Shown: positions 36,966-49,954, numbered from the stretch's first letter. The stretch: 64,000 nt of DNA from Hyphodiscus hymeniophilus (GCA_016508695.1 VNKQ01000006.1:62001-126000); one strand, 5' to 3'. Numbers and translations are program-made. Notes: a model not told the origin generated them from the letters alone.

Positions 36966-38742
36966 ATGTCCGTACATTCTTTCGAAAAGGAGACTAAAGG
37001 TGGTTTGAGTGATGAGAATATCGAGAGTGCCGTGAGACAGTTGGCCAGTGATGATCGCGCTCTTACGTTCTCTGACAAAGAGCAAAGACACATTGTCAGA
37101 AGAGTTGACCTCCGTCTCGTAGTCACACTTGGCTCTCTTTACTTCATCAGTCTTCTTGATAGGACCAATCTGGGTGCAGCTTCAGTCGCAGGGTAAGTTG
37201 ACTTTCTCGTTTGCACTTGGGTCATGCTAAAAACTTCAAAGGATGCAGAAAGAGTTGGGCATGAACGATAAGAACAACGCCTATACCATTGTTTCCCTGG
37301 TATTTTTCTTCACATACGCAATTTTCCAGGCACCCGCCTTGGTCTTCATGCGGCAACTTGGGCCCCGGATCTTTTTGAGTGCTATTGTTCTGATGTGGGG
37401 AGCGGTAATGATTGCAAGTCAGCCACAGCTCAACGTTCCTACTCCTCTAATTTCATGCTAGGGTTTCGGGTTTATTCCTACCTGGCAAGGTATGGCTGGT
37501 CTTCGTGTCATTTTGGGTGTCCTTGAGGCAGGGTTCTATCCAGGCTGCGTCTATCTTTTGTCTACGTGGTACCCACGCTATGATCTTCAAAAACGAAATG
37601 CGTTATTCTACCTCATCGGGAGTATGGCCTCCGGATTTGGTGGTATACTTGCGTACGGCCTACAGCAGATGAATGGAATAGCTGGCCACTCTGGCTGGAG
37701 GTGGATTTTCATCGTTAGTCGATTAACTCCTTTATATCCTATTCCTAAGCCGAGCTGACGTTCTCTAGATTGAAGGCTTGATTACATGCTTACTAGGAAT
37801 TGGTTCTTACTTCTTGATCGTCGACTTCCCAGAAGACTCGCCCAAGTCCTTCCATTTCCTCAACAAAGCTGAAGCAGCTTTCGTCGTAGCACGAATTGAG
37901 CATGATCGCTCCGACGCTTTTGTGGAGCCCTTCACCGTCAAGGGTTATCTTAAACATGGCCTCGACAGCAAGGTTTGGGCCTTCGCCTGGCTCTACATGA
38001 TGACGACAACGTGTTCTTATTCCATTGCATATTTCCTTCCCATCATTCTCCGGGATGGAATGGGATTTTCCGTGGCAAAGGCTCAGTGTCTCACTGCACC
38101 CCCTTATGTGGCGGCAGCGATTGTCATGGCTTTTCAAGCATGGCTCGCTGACAGGATGCATCTCCGAGGCCCCACTGTTGTTTTCAACGCCTTGATGGGT
38201 ATGTTAAATCAGAATCTCATGCCCTTGGGTTCGGCTCACAGTGAACAGGTATCGTTGGGCTCAGTCTCCTTGGCTATACCTCGAACAATGGCGTGCGTTA
38301 TTTTGGGGTCTTTTTGGCTACCATCAGTTGCAATGCGAACTGTCCAGCTCTCCTGACTTACCAAAGGTACGTCCTTGCTTCCCAGCGCCTGAAAACATTC
38401 TTTCTAAGTAACAAATCGCAGTAACAATGTGCGAGGCCAATGGAAACGTGCTTTCACCTCTGCAACCCTCGTTGGCGGCGGTGCAATTGGCGGCATCATA
38501 GGTACCACTGTGTTTAGAGCCAAGGATGCACCCAACTACAGGTAATATTTCCGTCGCGACGTTTCCTGTTTCTGACTGACGTTTTACAATCTAGACCAGG
38601 GATGGATGCAACACTTCTTGCCAATGCCCTGATTGTGGTCATCGTTGCTGCTCTGAGTTTCAAGTTCCATCGGGCGAACAAGCGAGTGGATGCTGGTGGC
38701 AAGCCCATTGAAGGCTTGGTCGGATTCAAGTACACTCTTTAG
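36966..38742 (+). CDS. MFS transporter, anion:cation symporter (Dal5/Tna1-like)
   Basis: Seven exons (36966-37192, 37242-37404, 37462-37713, 37769-38198, 38249-38366, 38422-38541, 38595-38742) total 1458 bases and 485 residues. The N-terminus holds the family start VRRVDLRLVVTLGSLYFISLLDRTNLG followed by ASVAGMQKELGM. About twelve hydrophobic segments alternate, with a central charged loop, and the ACS-type block QSNNVRGQWKRAFTSA near the end. Such permeases of the plasma membrane import allantoate, nicotinate, pantothenate or other organic anions; the substrate here is unknown. It is transcribed divergently from the carboxylesterase, which suggests uptake of the acid released by ester cleavage. 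Confidence 0.9.
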
Positions 38743-41700
38743 GAACAATTTCGTTATTTTTACCTCGACTTGGAATATTCTCAAAAAGAACATGGAAGGA
38801 GAAGGAACAACAATCACTTGGAGTCGAAAGAATCATTTTGGAAGTTGAACAATATGCCAACTGCTGAGACTGTTGGAGGTTCTGAGTCTCCGTTTATGCA
38901 AATCTAAAGTGCGTTTTGGGTACACTTGCCATAATCCACAGTTCCTTTGCTCGAGCCTCTAAGCTCTAAGTTCTTGAATAGGACAATCACGGCTCCAAGT
39001 GCAAGCTTTGTTCTTTCTCTGCGTGTTCACAAAAGAAGGACCTCTCACACCTCGTCACAGAGCTCCCCTGTAACTTCAAGGGCCAGCGTGAAAATTGAGT
39101 ACGGCGCAATTATTTGGTGGAATGGAGTCTCTTGAAGCTATTGGAATCCAACAGGGTTTCAAAATGTTGAAGTTTCTTTTTAGAAATCGATGTTGACAAT
39201 CGATCTGTACAAAATTGCCCCTATGATCTTGCTTCTCTACGGACACAAATCCTTTTATCGACAGGATCCCTCCTCAACACCCAACCCCAAGTTCTGTCCA
39301 CTTGCCAGATTCGCGCCGAGTGGGTGGCACCCGCTCCAGTCGTCTTCCGAGTCAACCAGAGAGCGGTGTCAGAGAGAAGCTCCAAAATAGAAGTGGGAGG
39401 AAGGGGTATGGTATGGGGCATCGACACAACAAAAAGTGTATAAAGTTGGGAGTCTGGAAAGTGGAGGAGTTGAATCAGTATCTGCTGTTTGATGAAAGAG
39501 TAAAGGCTCACCATTGAATAAGAAGAATGTTGCTGAAATGTTTGCTCTTCGGTAAGAGCACTCCTGCGAAGGGAACGCAAGTCAAATTGAGCGCTGTACT
39601 GAATGATGAGGACAACGAGTTATCCTCCGGAACGACTACTTTGACAGTGAGGTACAAGGAGCATAAATATATCGCCCATAGGATACAGTGACCATCAGTC
39701 TGTATAAGACAAGTCATTTCCCCGTTGGGGTTCCTTTTGGCTTCTAATCTACCATCATCTGCATTAGTTCAACTTGTAGATTCGAAAGAAGAACTCCTGT
39801 GCTGAATTGGATGCAGGCCTCCGATCCCTCGCCTCCCTTGGCCTGCCACCAAGGGGATTTCCGGAATTCTGGTATAAACACCTGTTAGCATGGTTCTGAA
39901 CTGAGGTGCCCAAACTCTGTTCATCGTCATCAGTATGGAAGAGATGGATTCTGCGCCGCCACCACCTCTTTCATCCAAACTAAAGACGAGAAGGAAGATG
40001 TAGTAGGCACCAGGGGAGAGACGCAAGGGGGGTCGGGTCCTGTTTTCGCACATCCACTGCAAGCTTAACAGAACCCACCCGCTCAGATCCGAAGATCCCA
40101 TCGCCCACTTGAAGCAAACCTTGCGTCCCGACGATGACTATTACTGCACACAGTTCCCTTGTATTACAACCAACCAAAGCCCCTGAACAAGGCCAGCTCG
40201 GGAACAGCGTATCTCTCCGTTGTGAGGTCCCATATGTTGGCCATCACCCAGCCAAACTGGCAGACTGGTGGAGTCGGTTCTTTTTGGAGAATGTGGCTCA
40301 TCGTCGTTGTGCTACTGAAGCAGGTCCCCAACTCCGGCAACGCCACTTGACGCGCAAGGTGAAGGGGAGCTGGGAAAGGGAAACTTACTTTCGTTGAGAG
40401 TCATCCCAGTATTCGCGGAGCTGGGATGACGATGCTGTGTGGCGATCGCAAGCCGAGATTGCGTCTCCATCGCAACGATGTGAGGTTTTCGGTATTTGTG
40501 TGAGGTTGAAAGAATTCGAGAAAGATGGTTGTGTGAAATTTTTCCTAAGGGTGGTCAGCTTTAGCGAAGTAAACAAGTGAAGTGAAGTTTTCGGAAGTGG
40601 TTGGATTGGAAGGTTCATTGGTGGAAAGTGACATTTCACCTTCCATTACATGATTATGTCAATGGATGAAAAGTTGATGTGATGAGGTAGCGGAGAATGT
40701 GTAAAGGGTGGGAGACCTCAGGTAGATACCACTGAGGGGAAAGTGATAAAGTGCGAGGTAGGGAGTGTTGTGTTGGTGGGCAGAGGAACGTGCAAAAGTT
40801 ACGGGAGGCATATGAAGCCTGAAGGAACTGACCGTTATTGAAGAGTCGAGACGACATGATTGTGGCAAGTTATGGCAGTACGGTGAAGAGCTTGAGTAAA
40901 AATAAGGTGGGAGATGGGAATGGAAGGCCTTGGGAGCGGGTTGACTTTTGCCAATAGCGCGAAGTTCGTATGTTTACTTTGGCGAAGTCGCCAACTTGAT
41001 TTTGCGGAATTATTTCTAGAATCTTCAAATCAGACTCGCTGCGCTTCTAGTTACACAACTCAACTGAACTCATATGTTTGTATTTACTATTGCAAACTAT
41101 TTATTCCGCGCCCAACGCCAATAAATTGACTGTCTATTGTAATGATAAGTAGTAAAAGGGGACGCCAAGCCTTTAAGCGAGGATCTACAATACAAGATCT
41201 TGAGTTTGCTGCCTTGAATACAAGCTTTCCATCACCACTCTTGCTTCATCAGAGCTACAAATTGCCCGGTTGAATCGGTACTATGCTGATAAAATTTGGT
41301 GTAGTCAGACCAAGGAATTGACCTTACCAGACAACAGATGCACAACCAACCGAGTCGTCGACAGACTGATCTTGATGCAAGCGGGTCACACTGTCAATCA
41401 ACGACTGAGTTCGAGCTGACCTGTTCCAGGAAGACTTGTTAAGCTTGTGAATAGTTGCTAAATATGCCCCGAAGCCAAATTCATAGGAGTACTGCTAGGC
41501 CGAGTCTCTGGTCTGTCAGGGCAATGGCACAGTGTGCCCTGATGGATGATCGATGTGCATTGTCTCAAAATCTATGCTCCTTTGATTGGGCTAGTTACCG
41601 GCCAGGTCAAGTGTCGATACTCTTGCTAGAAAGCAAAAGTAGCTTTTGTTAATTGGCGAGCGGTTAAATTCCGGGAATAGATGCACCTTTGGAAATTTCA

Positions 41701-41936
41701 AGGTTTAATTTATCAGAAATGATGTGGAGATATATCTCGTTGTGAAATGCTGCAAGAGTATCATTCATCTCATGCCTCGTCTCATCTGTCGTTTCCAAAA
41801 TACACTTTTCCACCTCAAGCCGGGAACCTAAATGCTATCCTAACCATGCCTTCGAAAATGATCGGCTGAAAATGCTTCCGCCTTCGCTCAAACTATGCAC
41901 GAGCGCTTGTCCAAAATATCATCTCATCTCAAAATA
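38743..41936. other. Long gene-poor region
   Basis: About 3.2 kb without a recognisable protein. On minus, a possible short coding exon beginning METQSRLAIATQ (about 40475-40395) ends at a GTAAGT donor, and an exon-like piece with good splice ends lies near 39500-39555, but no model joining them could be supported. The region is CT-rich on the minus strand around 40560-40870 and may hold a leader or non-coding transcript. Confidence 0.45.
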
Positions 41937-44815
41937 TTAAAAACTAGTCTTCTCCCTCTTTCCGCTTCCTCCAGCAGTCGAGGAAACACTCGTCCCTGGC
42001 TGAGGCGGGTTTCTAGTATACCCTATATACTGCCCCGGCGCATTTGGATCCTCCCTGAAGTTATTTCCTACACCCGACAACTCGCCTAACCCACCGCTCA
42101 TAACAGGTTTCGCGGGCTCAATCATCTTGGGCCTGTCTCTGTCTCGATCTCCTTCATAAAAAGAGTCGTCCGTGGTATCGCTCTCATTATCACTGGCCTC
42201 GCGATCTCTGTTACGTCTGTGGCGACGTTCAGAACGTTCATTCCGGCTTGGTTCCCGATCACCGCGATCTGTACGCTCTTTCTTGTGTCTTTCGTGGCGA
42301 TCGCGACGTGCTCGCCGACGATCTTGCCGCTCTGACTCTTCTCGAAGCGCTGCAGCGTGTTAGCAAAAGAGCGTGGATTTTCTGGAGCCAGACGTCACTC
42401 ACTTCTTATCCGCTCCGTGACCTCTGCATAGCCTTGCACCTCATCCCTACTCAAGACCCTAAGCACAATCACGAAATCCTCTCTCTCCTCAAAACGTTCC
42501 TTGCCTGCTTCCAATGCAGCGGGGTTTACCAGCTTGCGGGAAATCTTCGTCCATCGAGCGTCAGGGGGCACACCGTCCTTTTTTGCGTCTTTCAAAGGCG
42601 CGACACCTTCTCGGATGGGTGACGGGTCTTCGGGAAATTTTTCGCGTGGAGCACGAAGAATGCTTTTGACGGGCTTGTCTTCTGGCTTCTCTCTTGGCGG
42701 AGAGACGACGCGCAGCTGGCGGTTCTCTTTGTTTGGTGCTACTGATGGTTCACGGCCACGAGGGTTAGTGGAGTTGAGATCCGTGCGGACGTCCGCCAAT
42801 TCTCGAGCATCCTTGCTGACAGATTCTCGCGTAGTGCGCTGAGCTGAAACAGGTTCCTTCGGAGCAGAAGCCTCGTTTCTGTTCAAAGCCTCTTTGAGAG
42901 CTTTCAAATCCATCGTATCCTTGGGATTGAATGGTGCTGGTACTGTGGTAGACCCATGTCGTGAGTGAGTTTGATGCTGACGGCGATGAGGACGAGCATC
43001 GTCGGATGCAGAAGACTCTTCGCGAGAGTCAATGGCACTTCCTGCTATTGCTGCTGCGGCAAGTCCAACTTCTGGATGGTGTCTTCGAGCCCGATCTCTT
43101 TCTCGACTGTCCGAGTCACTGTCACGCTCGCGTTCTTTCCGTAGCTTTCTCGGCCGCTGCTCGCGAGGTCTGTCATCTCTTGGCCTTTCATCCCTCGATC
43201 TTTCGCCTCTGGAGCTAGGCCTCTCCTGTGGATCTCGCCCGCTGAGGTCGATGATTGGCGGCTCTGGCTTGAAATCTCTGTCGTATCCCAATGGTGGACC
43301 AGGTGGTGGTGGTGGAGGCATATCGCTATCCCGGGGCCTGCGTTCTCTAGGATCACGATTACTCAGATCAAGTGACTCTCGCCCATCTTTAGTTTCATGT
43401 CGTCTCCGAGGCTCATCATCATACTCATCATCGTGCAGTCGTTTCCGTCGTTCCTCTCGTTCCTCGCGATCGTCTCTATCATCATTGCTTCGAACTTTCT
43501 TCAAGGTGTTAACACCAAGTGCAGCTCCGGCAATGCTCAAACCAGCAGCTAGAGCATCCTTCGATCCCTTGTGTTCCTTATGCTCCTTCCTGTCCCAATC
43601 ATCCGGCGACCGTTCTGATCGCTCTCGATTCACTCTATCTCCTCGCTCGACCCGGTCAGATCTCTCCGAACGTGTGCCAGAGCCTCGCTTCTCAACTGTA
43701 TCATCGCGACGGTCGTGCCGGTATGGTCTTTCTCGTCTGGCGTCATTTGATTCATAATAGCCCTCTCTCTGCGATTCTCTTTTAGGTTCATTATGGTACA
43801 AAGATACTGGTCGCTCATGTCGTCTCGTTAAAGACTCTCTTCTCCGTGGTGGCTCGACTTCGAATGGTGATTCTACTCTCGCAGGCCGTTGTATTGGTTC
43901 CATTGGCGGTGGAGGAGCTACAGGCATTCTGGGAGGTGGTGGTTGTTCCCGGGCTCCGCTTCGTGGCTGAATTTTATCGAAGCCTCTGGTAGATGGAGGC
44001 GGGCCACGTTCTCTGGTGTCATACGGGACCCTCGGATTTGCAAGATCTTGGTAGCTCGAAAGGCTGGTTGGTCTTTGAGCTCTTCCGCTTTCAAAGCTGT
44101 CTCTCCTGGTGTGATATCTGGGCGCAGGGGAATTGTTGAGGTCGTATTGCACTAGATCTCTTGGATTCGTGTACCCAAATCCATTATCTCCATAGTCCGC
44201 TGCAACGTTATCGGGATGTCGGACAGCAGAATTTGCGTAATCCGGTCTCGTGCCTGTATATCCCCGTTCCTCTCTCGTAGCCCCAGTCCATTGTCTGCCA
44301 CTATCCCTCTCCTTCGCGGATCTATGCATATCCGCATCATTCGTCGTACTACTGTACCTCTTGTGGTGATGATGGTGCCCATGCTTCGAGGTCGCAGGAA
44401 CAGAATAATATTCTTCCTCGCTCGATCGATATGGATTCTTAAACAAGGGACTGGAAGGTCTGCCCCCAGTCGCACTATGGATGACCGGCCGATGTTGTAT
44501 TCTCGGTGCAGAGGTAGCAACCGTGGGTCTGTTATTCGAATCGACGGTGGAGCTTCGAGATCGGCTCGAACCCCTAGCTGTTCTGACGAGCGGATCCGCC
44601 GTCACTTTGTATGTAGTTGTCGTGACCGGAACTCCGGAAACGACAGAGGAGACGCTGCTTCGAGGATTTGCGACCACTTCGCGCCGCGAGGTTGGGACGA
44701 CATGCATGTGTTGCTCATGAGCTTGAGGCGCATATACAGTGATTGGAAGGGATGCCCTCGCTGGGTTGTGCATGACAGGTGAGCGCGGACGCGCATACCT
44801 GTATCTGTCTCCCAT
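41937..44815 (-). CDS. Arg/Ser/Glu-rich disordered protein with DUF8035-like C-terminal block
   Basis: Exons 44815-42403 and 42349-41937 join in phase to 941 residues. The start at 44815 (MGDRYRYARPRSPV) was preferred; the frame stays open upstream to 45193, but that part lacks the low-complexity character of the protein. Most of the protein is disordered and dominated by Arg, Asp, Glu, Ser and Pro, with RS/RE dipeptides like splicing or chromatin-scaffold proteins. The compact conserved part is PPDARWTKISRKLVNPAALE followed by RFEEREDFVIVLRVLSRDE, which I recognise as the DUF8035-type module found in fungi. Small alanine/glycine segments (LAAGLSIAGAALGVN, LAAAAIAGSAIDS) interrupt the charged region. 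No catalytic motif is seen; the function is unknown. Confidence 0.75.
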
Positions 44816-47800
44816 TCTCGAGTTCGTCTTCCCCACAGTAGAAGTGTTCCAGGAACTCGTTTGTATATTCTGGCTCGGAGAGACAACGGCCCCGGTGGGC
44901 TCAAAATTCGAGAATCCTATGGCACGTGTGTAATGCAAGATGGAAATCAAGGGACGTTCTAGCGAGAGAATTGTCAGCAGAGAGCAAACATTTTCTCGGA
45001 GGCAACGAAAGTAAGAGAAGAGTATCACTCGAGGATCGTACCCTGGCTGCAGATAACGCAAGAGTGCCGAGTCGTGAAGCTGCAAGTCGTTCGAGAGTTG
45101 AAGGCTTCCTGCAGATAAATGGATATCGTACCGTGGATGCCTACTGTACCCCGCTGAGGCAATCAATTTTGAGCGGCTGAAATGCGCAGACAACGTGCAG
45201 AGCAGGCGGATCCCAAAGTGTACTAGATGAAGGGCCGTGACGCTGCAGAGAGGAAGAAATCGCTGATGAAAGAGAGTTTCAAGGGCCGACCTCGTTGCCC
45301 TTTGATATGGACTCGTGAGGTTCTAGACGTGGATGGGATGTAGATGGGATAAATGACGTTCGGAGGCGAACAATGGAACGCAGGCTGGCTTCGGATCTTA
45401 GCAAGGATTGATGGATAAATACCTGCAACAACTCTCCTCTATCATTTCTTTGTCCACAATCATGCACAATCCTGAGTTGCTCGATTGGAAAGAGGCAAGT
45501 CATCAACATCAGATCATTTCTATTACTGTATGAAGCAGCGAAGTCATCGTTGTACGATTTTGTTCCGCGACTGCTCCTGTTCTGCTGTGCGAACCCCCTC
45601 GAAGAGACTCGATGCTTCCGAGTGGATTCTCCCTTCCTTCCTTCTGCAGCGATCCACTTCATTTCACAGATGCAGCCCAACCCAATGGCAATCAATGCCC
45701 ATCATTGACAAATGATCGTTCGGTATGATGTGGCATTATCTGGATATTCTATCTGCGTCGCCTCGCCCCGTTTGAAAGGGTGTCGTGCATCAGGATGCAG
45801 CTATCCCGCACCTCTTGAATCTTCGCAAGCCTCGACTGTCCGAAGATGTAGTGATCCCGGATACTCGGCGAGAGTCTTTCGACTGATAACATCCCAATCT
45901 TTGCAAGAGGTGTTTCCGATGGATTCCAGGCTCACTCGGTGACGAAGGATCCCATGTCTTGTACGGCTACTAATCTCCTCGTGACTTTGATGAAGTAAAA
46001 GTCTCTTTCAATGACTTTGTACAGTGGAAAGTGCAAATTATACTTATTGATACACCGAAAGCCTCAATGACATCCCCCTAGCTCGTAGGCTTAATCCAAG
46101 CCGAAGTGTCTTGAATACCGTATGTAAACAAGGATCATTTGGTTAATTATTCAAATCCCCACCCAGGACTTCCCAGCACCAATTCAGAAATCCGGTAGGA
46201 AGATCATATCACATAAGACGTCCGGCAAGCATGAGCTTGTTCCTTCAACCCAGTTACGGAACTCAATGTCGGGCACAAGCGTGCCACCCAAAAATCCCAA
46301 TTCCCCACATCCAGCAAGGATCACCCTAACCGTTGCAATTTTCCTGGAAGTATGTAGAATTGGAGTTTCTCAATCTTCACGGATGTGCATAGAAGGAGTG
46401 AATCTGTAACCAATTGGGAATCGTTGGATTCGACTCAAGAAATGTCGATTGAAGGGAGTAGTCGTTGGAAATCCACTTTGGGCTCCAAATGCGAACCAAT
46501 GCAGTGGGAATGGACTAGTCGTTCACTTTGAACACTTGTAGTGACACCATACCTCGCAGAATATGTGGACATTTGGGAGATCCTTCAAAGCTGGAGAATG
46601 CTTCGAGCGCCTTTCAAGCTCTAAAGCCTGTGAAAACTCCAAAAACTCGCCTGACATGCCTGCCTCAATCTCCTATCTTCGGTTCAATGTGTATTTTCTA
46701 GGCCTTACATTTGGGTTCTACATTTCAACCGGTCTCGTTAAGAGTTCCAGTTAGTCAGACTCCGGAGCGAAGCTGCAACTGGGCGCTCTCAGGAATGCAT
46801 TTGGTTTGGCCGGGCTTCATATTCACATATATTGATCCAGGTCTCCTTTCAAGTCCAAGTTCTTCAGACCACCACCAGAATTAGGCAGCATGAGGTCGGC
46901 TCAATGATGCCAGATACAAGCTCCAGTTCGCTTTGGAGTCGAATCTATGAATCCACAAACTCTTCTTGAGGACTGGACATCTGAAAATCGCACACTGAGA
47001 TCCTGCGATTGCATTTCGCTACGTCAACCACATTCACACAATAATCTTTCATTTTGGCAGTTGAGAACTATTCAATTCTATAACAACTCAGGGATAAGTT
47101 TGCTTATGAGACAGTCGGGAGTCAGCCAAGACATCGAGGTTGACGTCAACATCGCCGCAAGAATCACAATGCTCAACCTGTCTCATCGCTGCGGTTTCAG
47201 TTACTCAGTACGTCGTTACCAGGCGAAAAGTACGAGTCACGTTTCATAGCTCCACGATCAGATTTCGAAGGGTAGTGGAGTTAGCGCAGGTCGTGTAAAC
47301 ATATACGCCAGAATACCAATTGCTCAAGAAAAGAGCTGCGGAATGGGTTGAAATGGCTATAACCACATTGAAACACGAACGATAGGACAGAGAATCAGCA
47401 CGCCTATACACAGACCAAGTGAAATCCTTCGTGTGGTTCCATGGACTCTATGAGCTTCTCTTCCCGGAGATGAATCAAGAGACGGGAAATGATCGACTCC
47501 CTTCATCGCGCCACTACCATACCCACCAGACCCTCCGTCTGTGTCAACCATCTACCTCCACTACATATGGGTTCATCCGACAAAAGCCAAACCAGGAGAT
47601 ATTCAAACGTCCACCATCATCCACTTATCGATGACCGTACGCCCAGTGAGTGCGTTAGTCGCAGACGAGAAAGCCAGCTCCAGGGAACATTCGCTCGCAG
47701 GAGCTAGCAACTTTGAATAAACTCGAAGTCCTCGATCTCTCAATTTTTTTAGTTAACGCAGGGCAGCAGTCAGGGCTGGATCCGTTTCCAATGATGTACC

Positions 47801-48204
47801 CTTGTCACCAATGTCAAGGAGTGTCACATGGCCATCCAAGTACAACACGGCCGAACAGAATTACCATTCCGAACTTCTTCTTCACCACTTGGCAGTGCCA
47901 ACACAGCTATCATCAAAGATCATCTAGCTGAACATTTAGCAACCCTACAATTGAGATTTGAACGAAGCAGTTACTGAAAAACCATGCTTCAGCGAGATGA
48001 GGGGGTATTTTGAGCACATTTGAACTGAAGAATAGTTAGAATAGATTATCAACTCAGAAATAACCATTTGGACATAGACTACTAGTTCCCACAAGTACCT
48101 CACAACCATGTTCCAATAGCTGGATCAACGCAGGGAAGACTTCGACGCCAAGGAGATTAGAACAGTAAAGACAACGCTGCATAACATCATAACTCATTTC
48201 TCCC
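44816..48204. other. Long gene-free region
   Basis: About 3.4 kb upstream of the DUF8035-like gene and downstream of bleomycin hydrolase. Open frames are short (at most 138 codons) and unconvincing. The first part may be a long 5' leader, since the upstream frame of the DUF8035-like gene is open to 45193. No tRNA or transposon was recognised. Confidence 0.5.
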
Positions 48205-49954
48205 TCAGGCCAAAGCCCCCATAGGATCCCAAAGCGGGAGGACATTCGGCTTCGTTCCCAACACATCCCTCACAGCCTTACTGACGAAACGAGGCTCGAC
48301 AACAGCCTGATAAACAAACTCATCCATCCAGCGATCACTCATAACAAACCAGCCCTCCGTACCTGCGCTCTCACCCCACGAGTTCTGCACCCTCCACCTG
48401 ACACTCTTCCCTTGCTCATCGAGATGCACGGCGGTCAACACCATCGCATGGGTCATAGCGCTTTCTCCAACCTGCAAGCGTTGCGCTTTGGACATCCCTA
48501 GACGGACATTGAAGCCCAGTTCGTAGTCGATGAGCCCAAGATCCATGATGCCAGCTGGCGTGTTCGAGTATTTGCCTACGTCAGAACCGAAGAATATTGG
48601 GAGGCCGGCTTGGAGCATCTTGATACATGCTGTCTTGAGCGTCGACATATCTACGTTTACGTAGGTTATGCCTCGGCCACCGACGATATTGCCTAAGCGG
48701 TTGACGGTGAGGAGTGTGTTATAGGAGTTTCGGGGGTCGTTGACTAAGGAGAACATGTCGTGGACCGTGGAACCAGTAATTCGGATCGACTTGGTCGAGG
48801 ATAGTTCAGCTGCAAAGTCAACTGGCGTAGTCTTCAACTCGTGTGGAGTGCCGTTCTTGTCGAGATAGCTCCATGTGAAATCAGAAGTTGGGCTCGGAGG
48901 AGGTCCCAAAGTAAGAGTCAGAATAAGATGAATCTCTCTCACCATCTTCTCCTTGACGCCCGCAATGTCCTTCGATTTTGAGCTTGTAGCCAAATCTCTC
49001 AAGATCAGAGCATCCTCTCGGAGCTTAGTCGTAATGAGCTGGTTGATGGCAGAGCTTGACTGTGCGTTGAAACTGTCTGGGTAGAGAGACTGTGGCACTA
49101 AGCCATACTTCTTGACCAGATTATAAACCATATCCCACTGTCCTCCATCACTAACAGGCGCGCCCATCAACTCCTTAATAAGCCTGGAATCGAGTTCTTC
49201 GTCTACGGTATCGAGGATTTGCTCGAGGAAGAAGTTCGCTTTTTCGAGTTTGTCATAGAAGAAGAGGTAAGCTTGGGACACTGCGAGGGATCCCAAGTCA
49301 GTATTACTTCTTCAAATTGAAGTTAAAGGTTGCAGGGAACTGAGACTTGACTGGGGAGGAGCAAACGTGTTCTGGCAACTGGACCACGCTTCTCAACTCC
49401 CTGCAATATGTAGAATAGAGATCAAGGGTCTCAAAGAGTACTCACGCTCGAATTTATCCAGATTATGTCGCTTCATCAACGCAACCCGAAAGACATTCGT
49501 GCTAGCAAAAAGCCAACATCTACCGGACGATCGCTGATTCGTAATAGGAGCGCCCTCGGCGGGTATTTTGACGTTGAAGATCTGCTGGTCTTTAATCTGC
49601 GTAGATCTCGATAGAAGGACAGTCTTTGGATCCGCGGACGAAAGAGCTGACAACGCCAATCTAGTTGAATCATTGGATCAGCAATCGGGTCCGTCTGTTA
49701 CATACACAGCAGATACGGAAGCGAATGATTAAGTACCGGTTCTTGGGATCCTGCAGTAGCTCGTGTTCCCAATGCTCTACCGCAGAGATGGATAGGTTGG
49801 TCCACGGCGCTCTATAGCTCTTGGAGGAAGCATCTTTCTCATCGACGTGGACGAAATCGTCTTCCTTATCAGTGTCTCGGAGCTCGAACGCTCGAAGACG
49901 CTCGATAACTAGTCTCTCGTTCAGGATCGGACTTTTAGATTGATTTACTCCCAT
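48205..49954 (-). CDS. lap3: Bleomycin hydrolase, cysteine aminopeptidase (C1B)
   Basis: Exons 49954-49737, 49660-49446 and 49280-48205 join to 502 residues. The catalytic set is complete: Gln115 and Cys121 in NQRSSGRCWLFAS, His422 in MTHAMVLTAV and Asn444 in QNSWGE. FELSQAYLFFYDKLEKANFF spans the second junction and confirms it, although that intron (49281-49445) is 165 bp, three times the usual size. The C-terminus VLPLWDPMGALA ends where the yeast enzyme Lap3 ends after removing its last lysine, so the mature end is encoded directly. The family forms a cytosolic hexameric barrel that trims peptides and hydrolyses homocysteine thiolactone. The first residues MGVNQSK fit the N-myristoylation pattern G-x3-S, which suggests membrane attachment. 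Confidence 0.96.

Noticed and set aside
44816..45193. Upstream extension of the DUF8035-like frame to an earlier ATG
   Set aside because: The extra 126 residues are not low-complexity like the rest, and the start at 44815 gives a clean basic N-terminus.
45279..45695. 138-codon minus-strand frame upstream of the DUF8035-like gene
   Set aside because: Composition unlike a conserved protein; more likely leader sequence.
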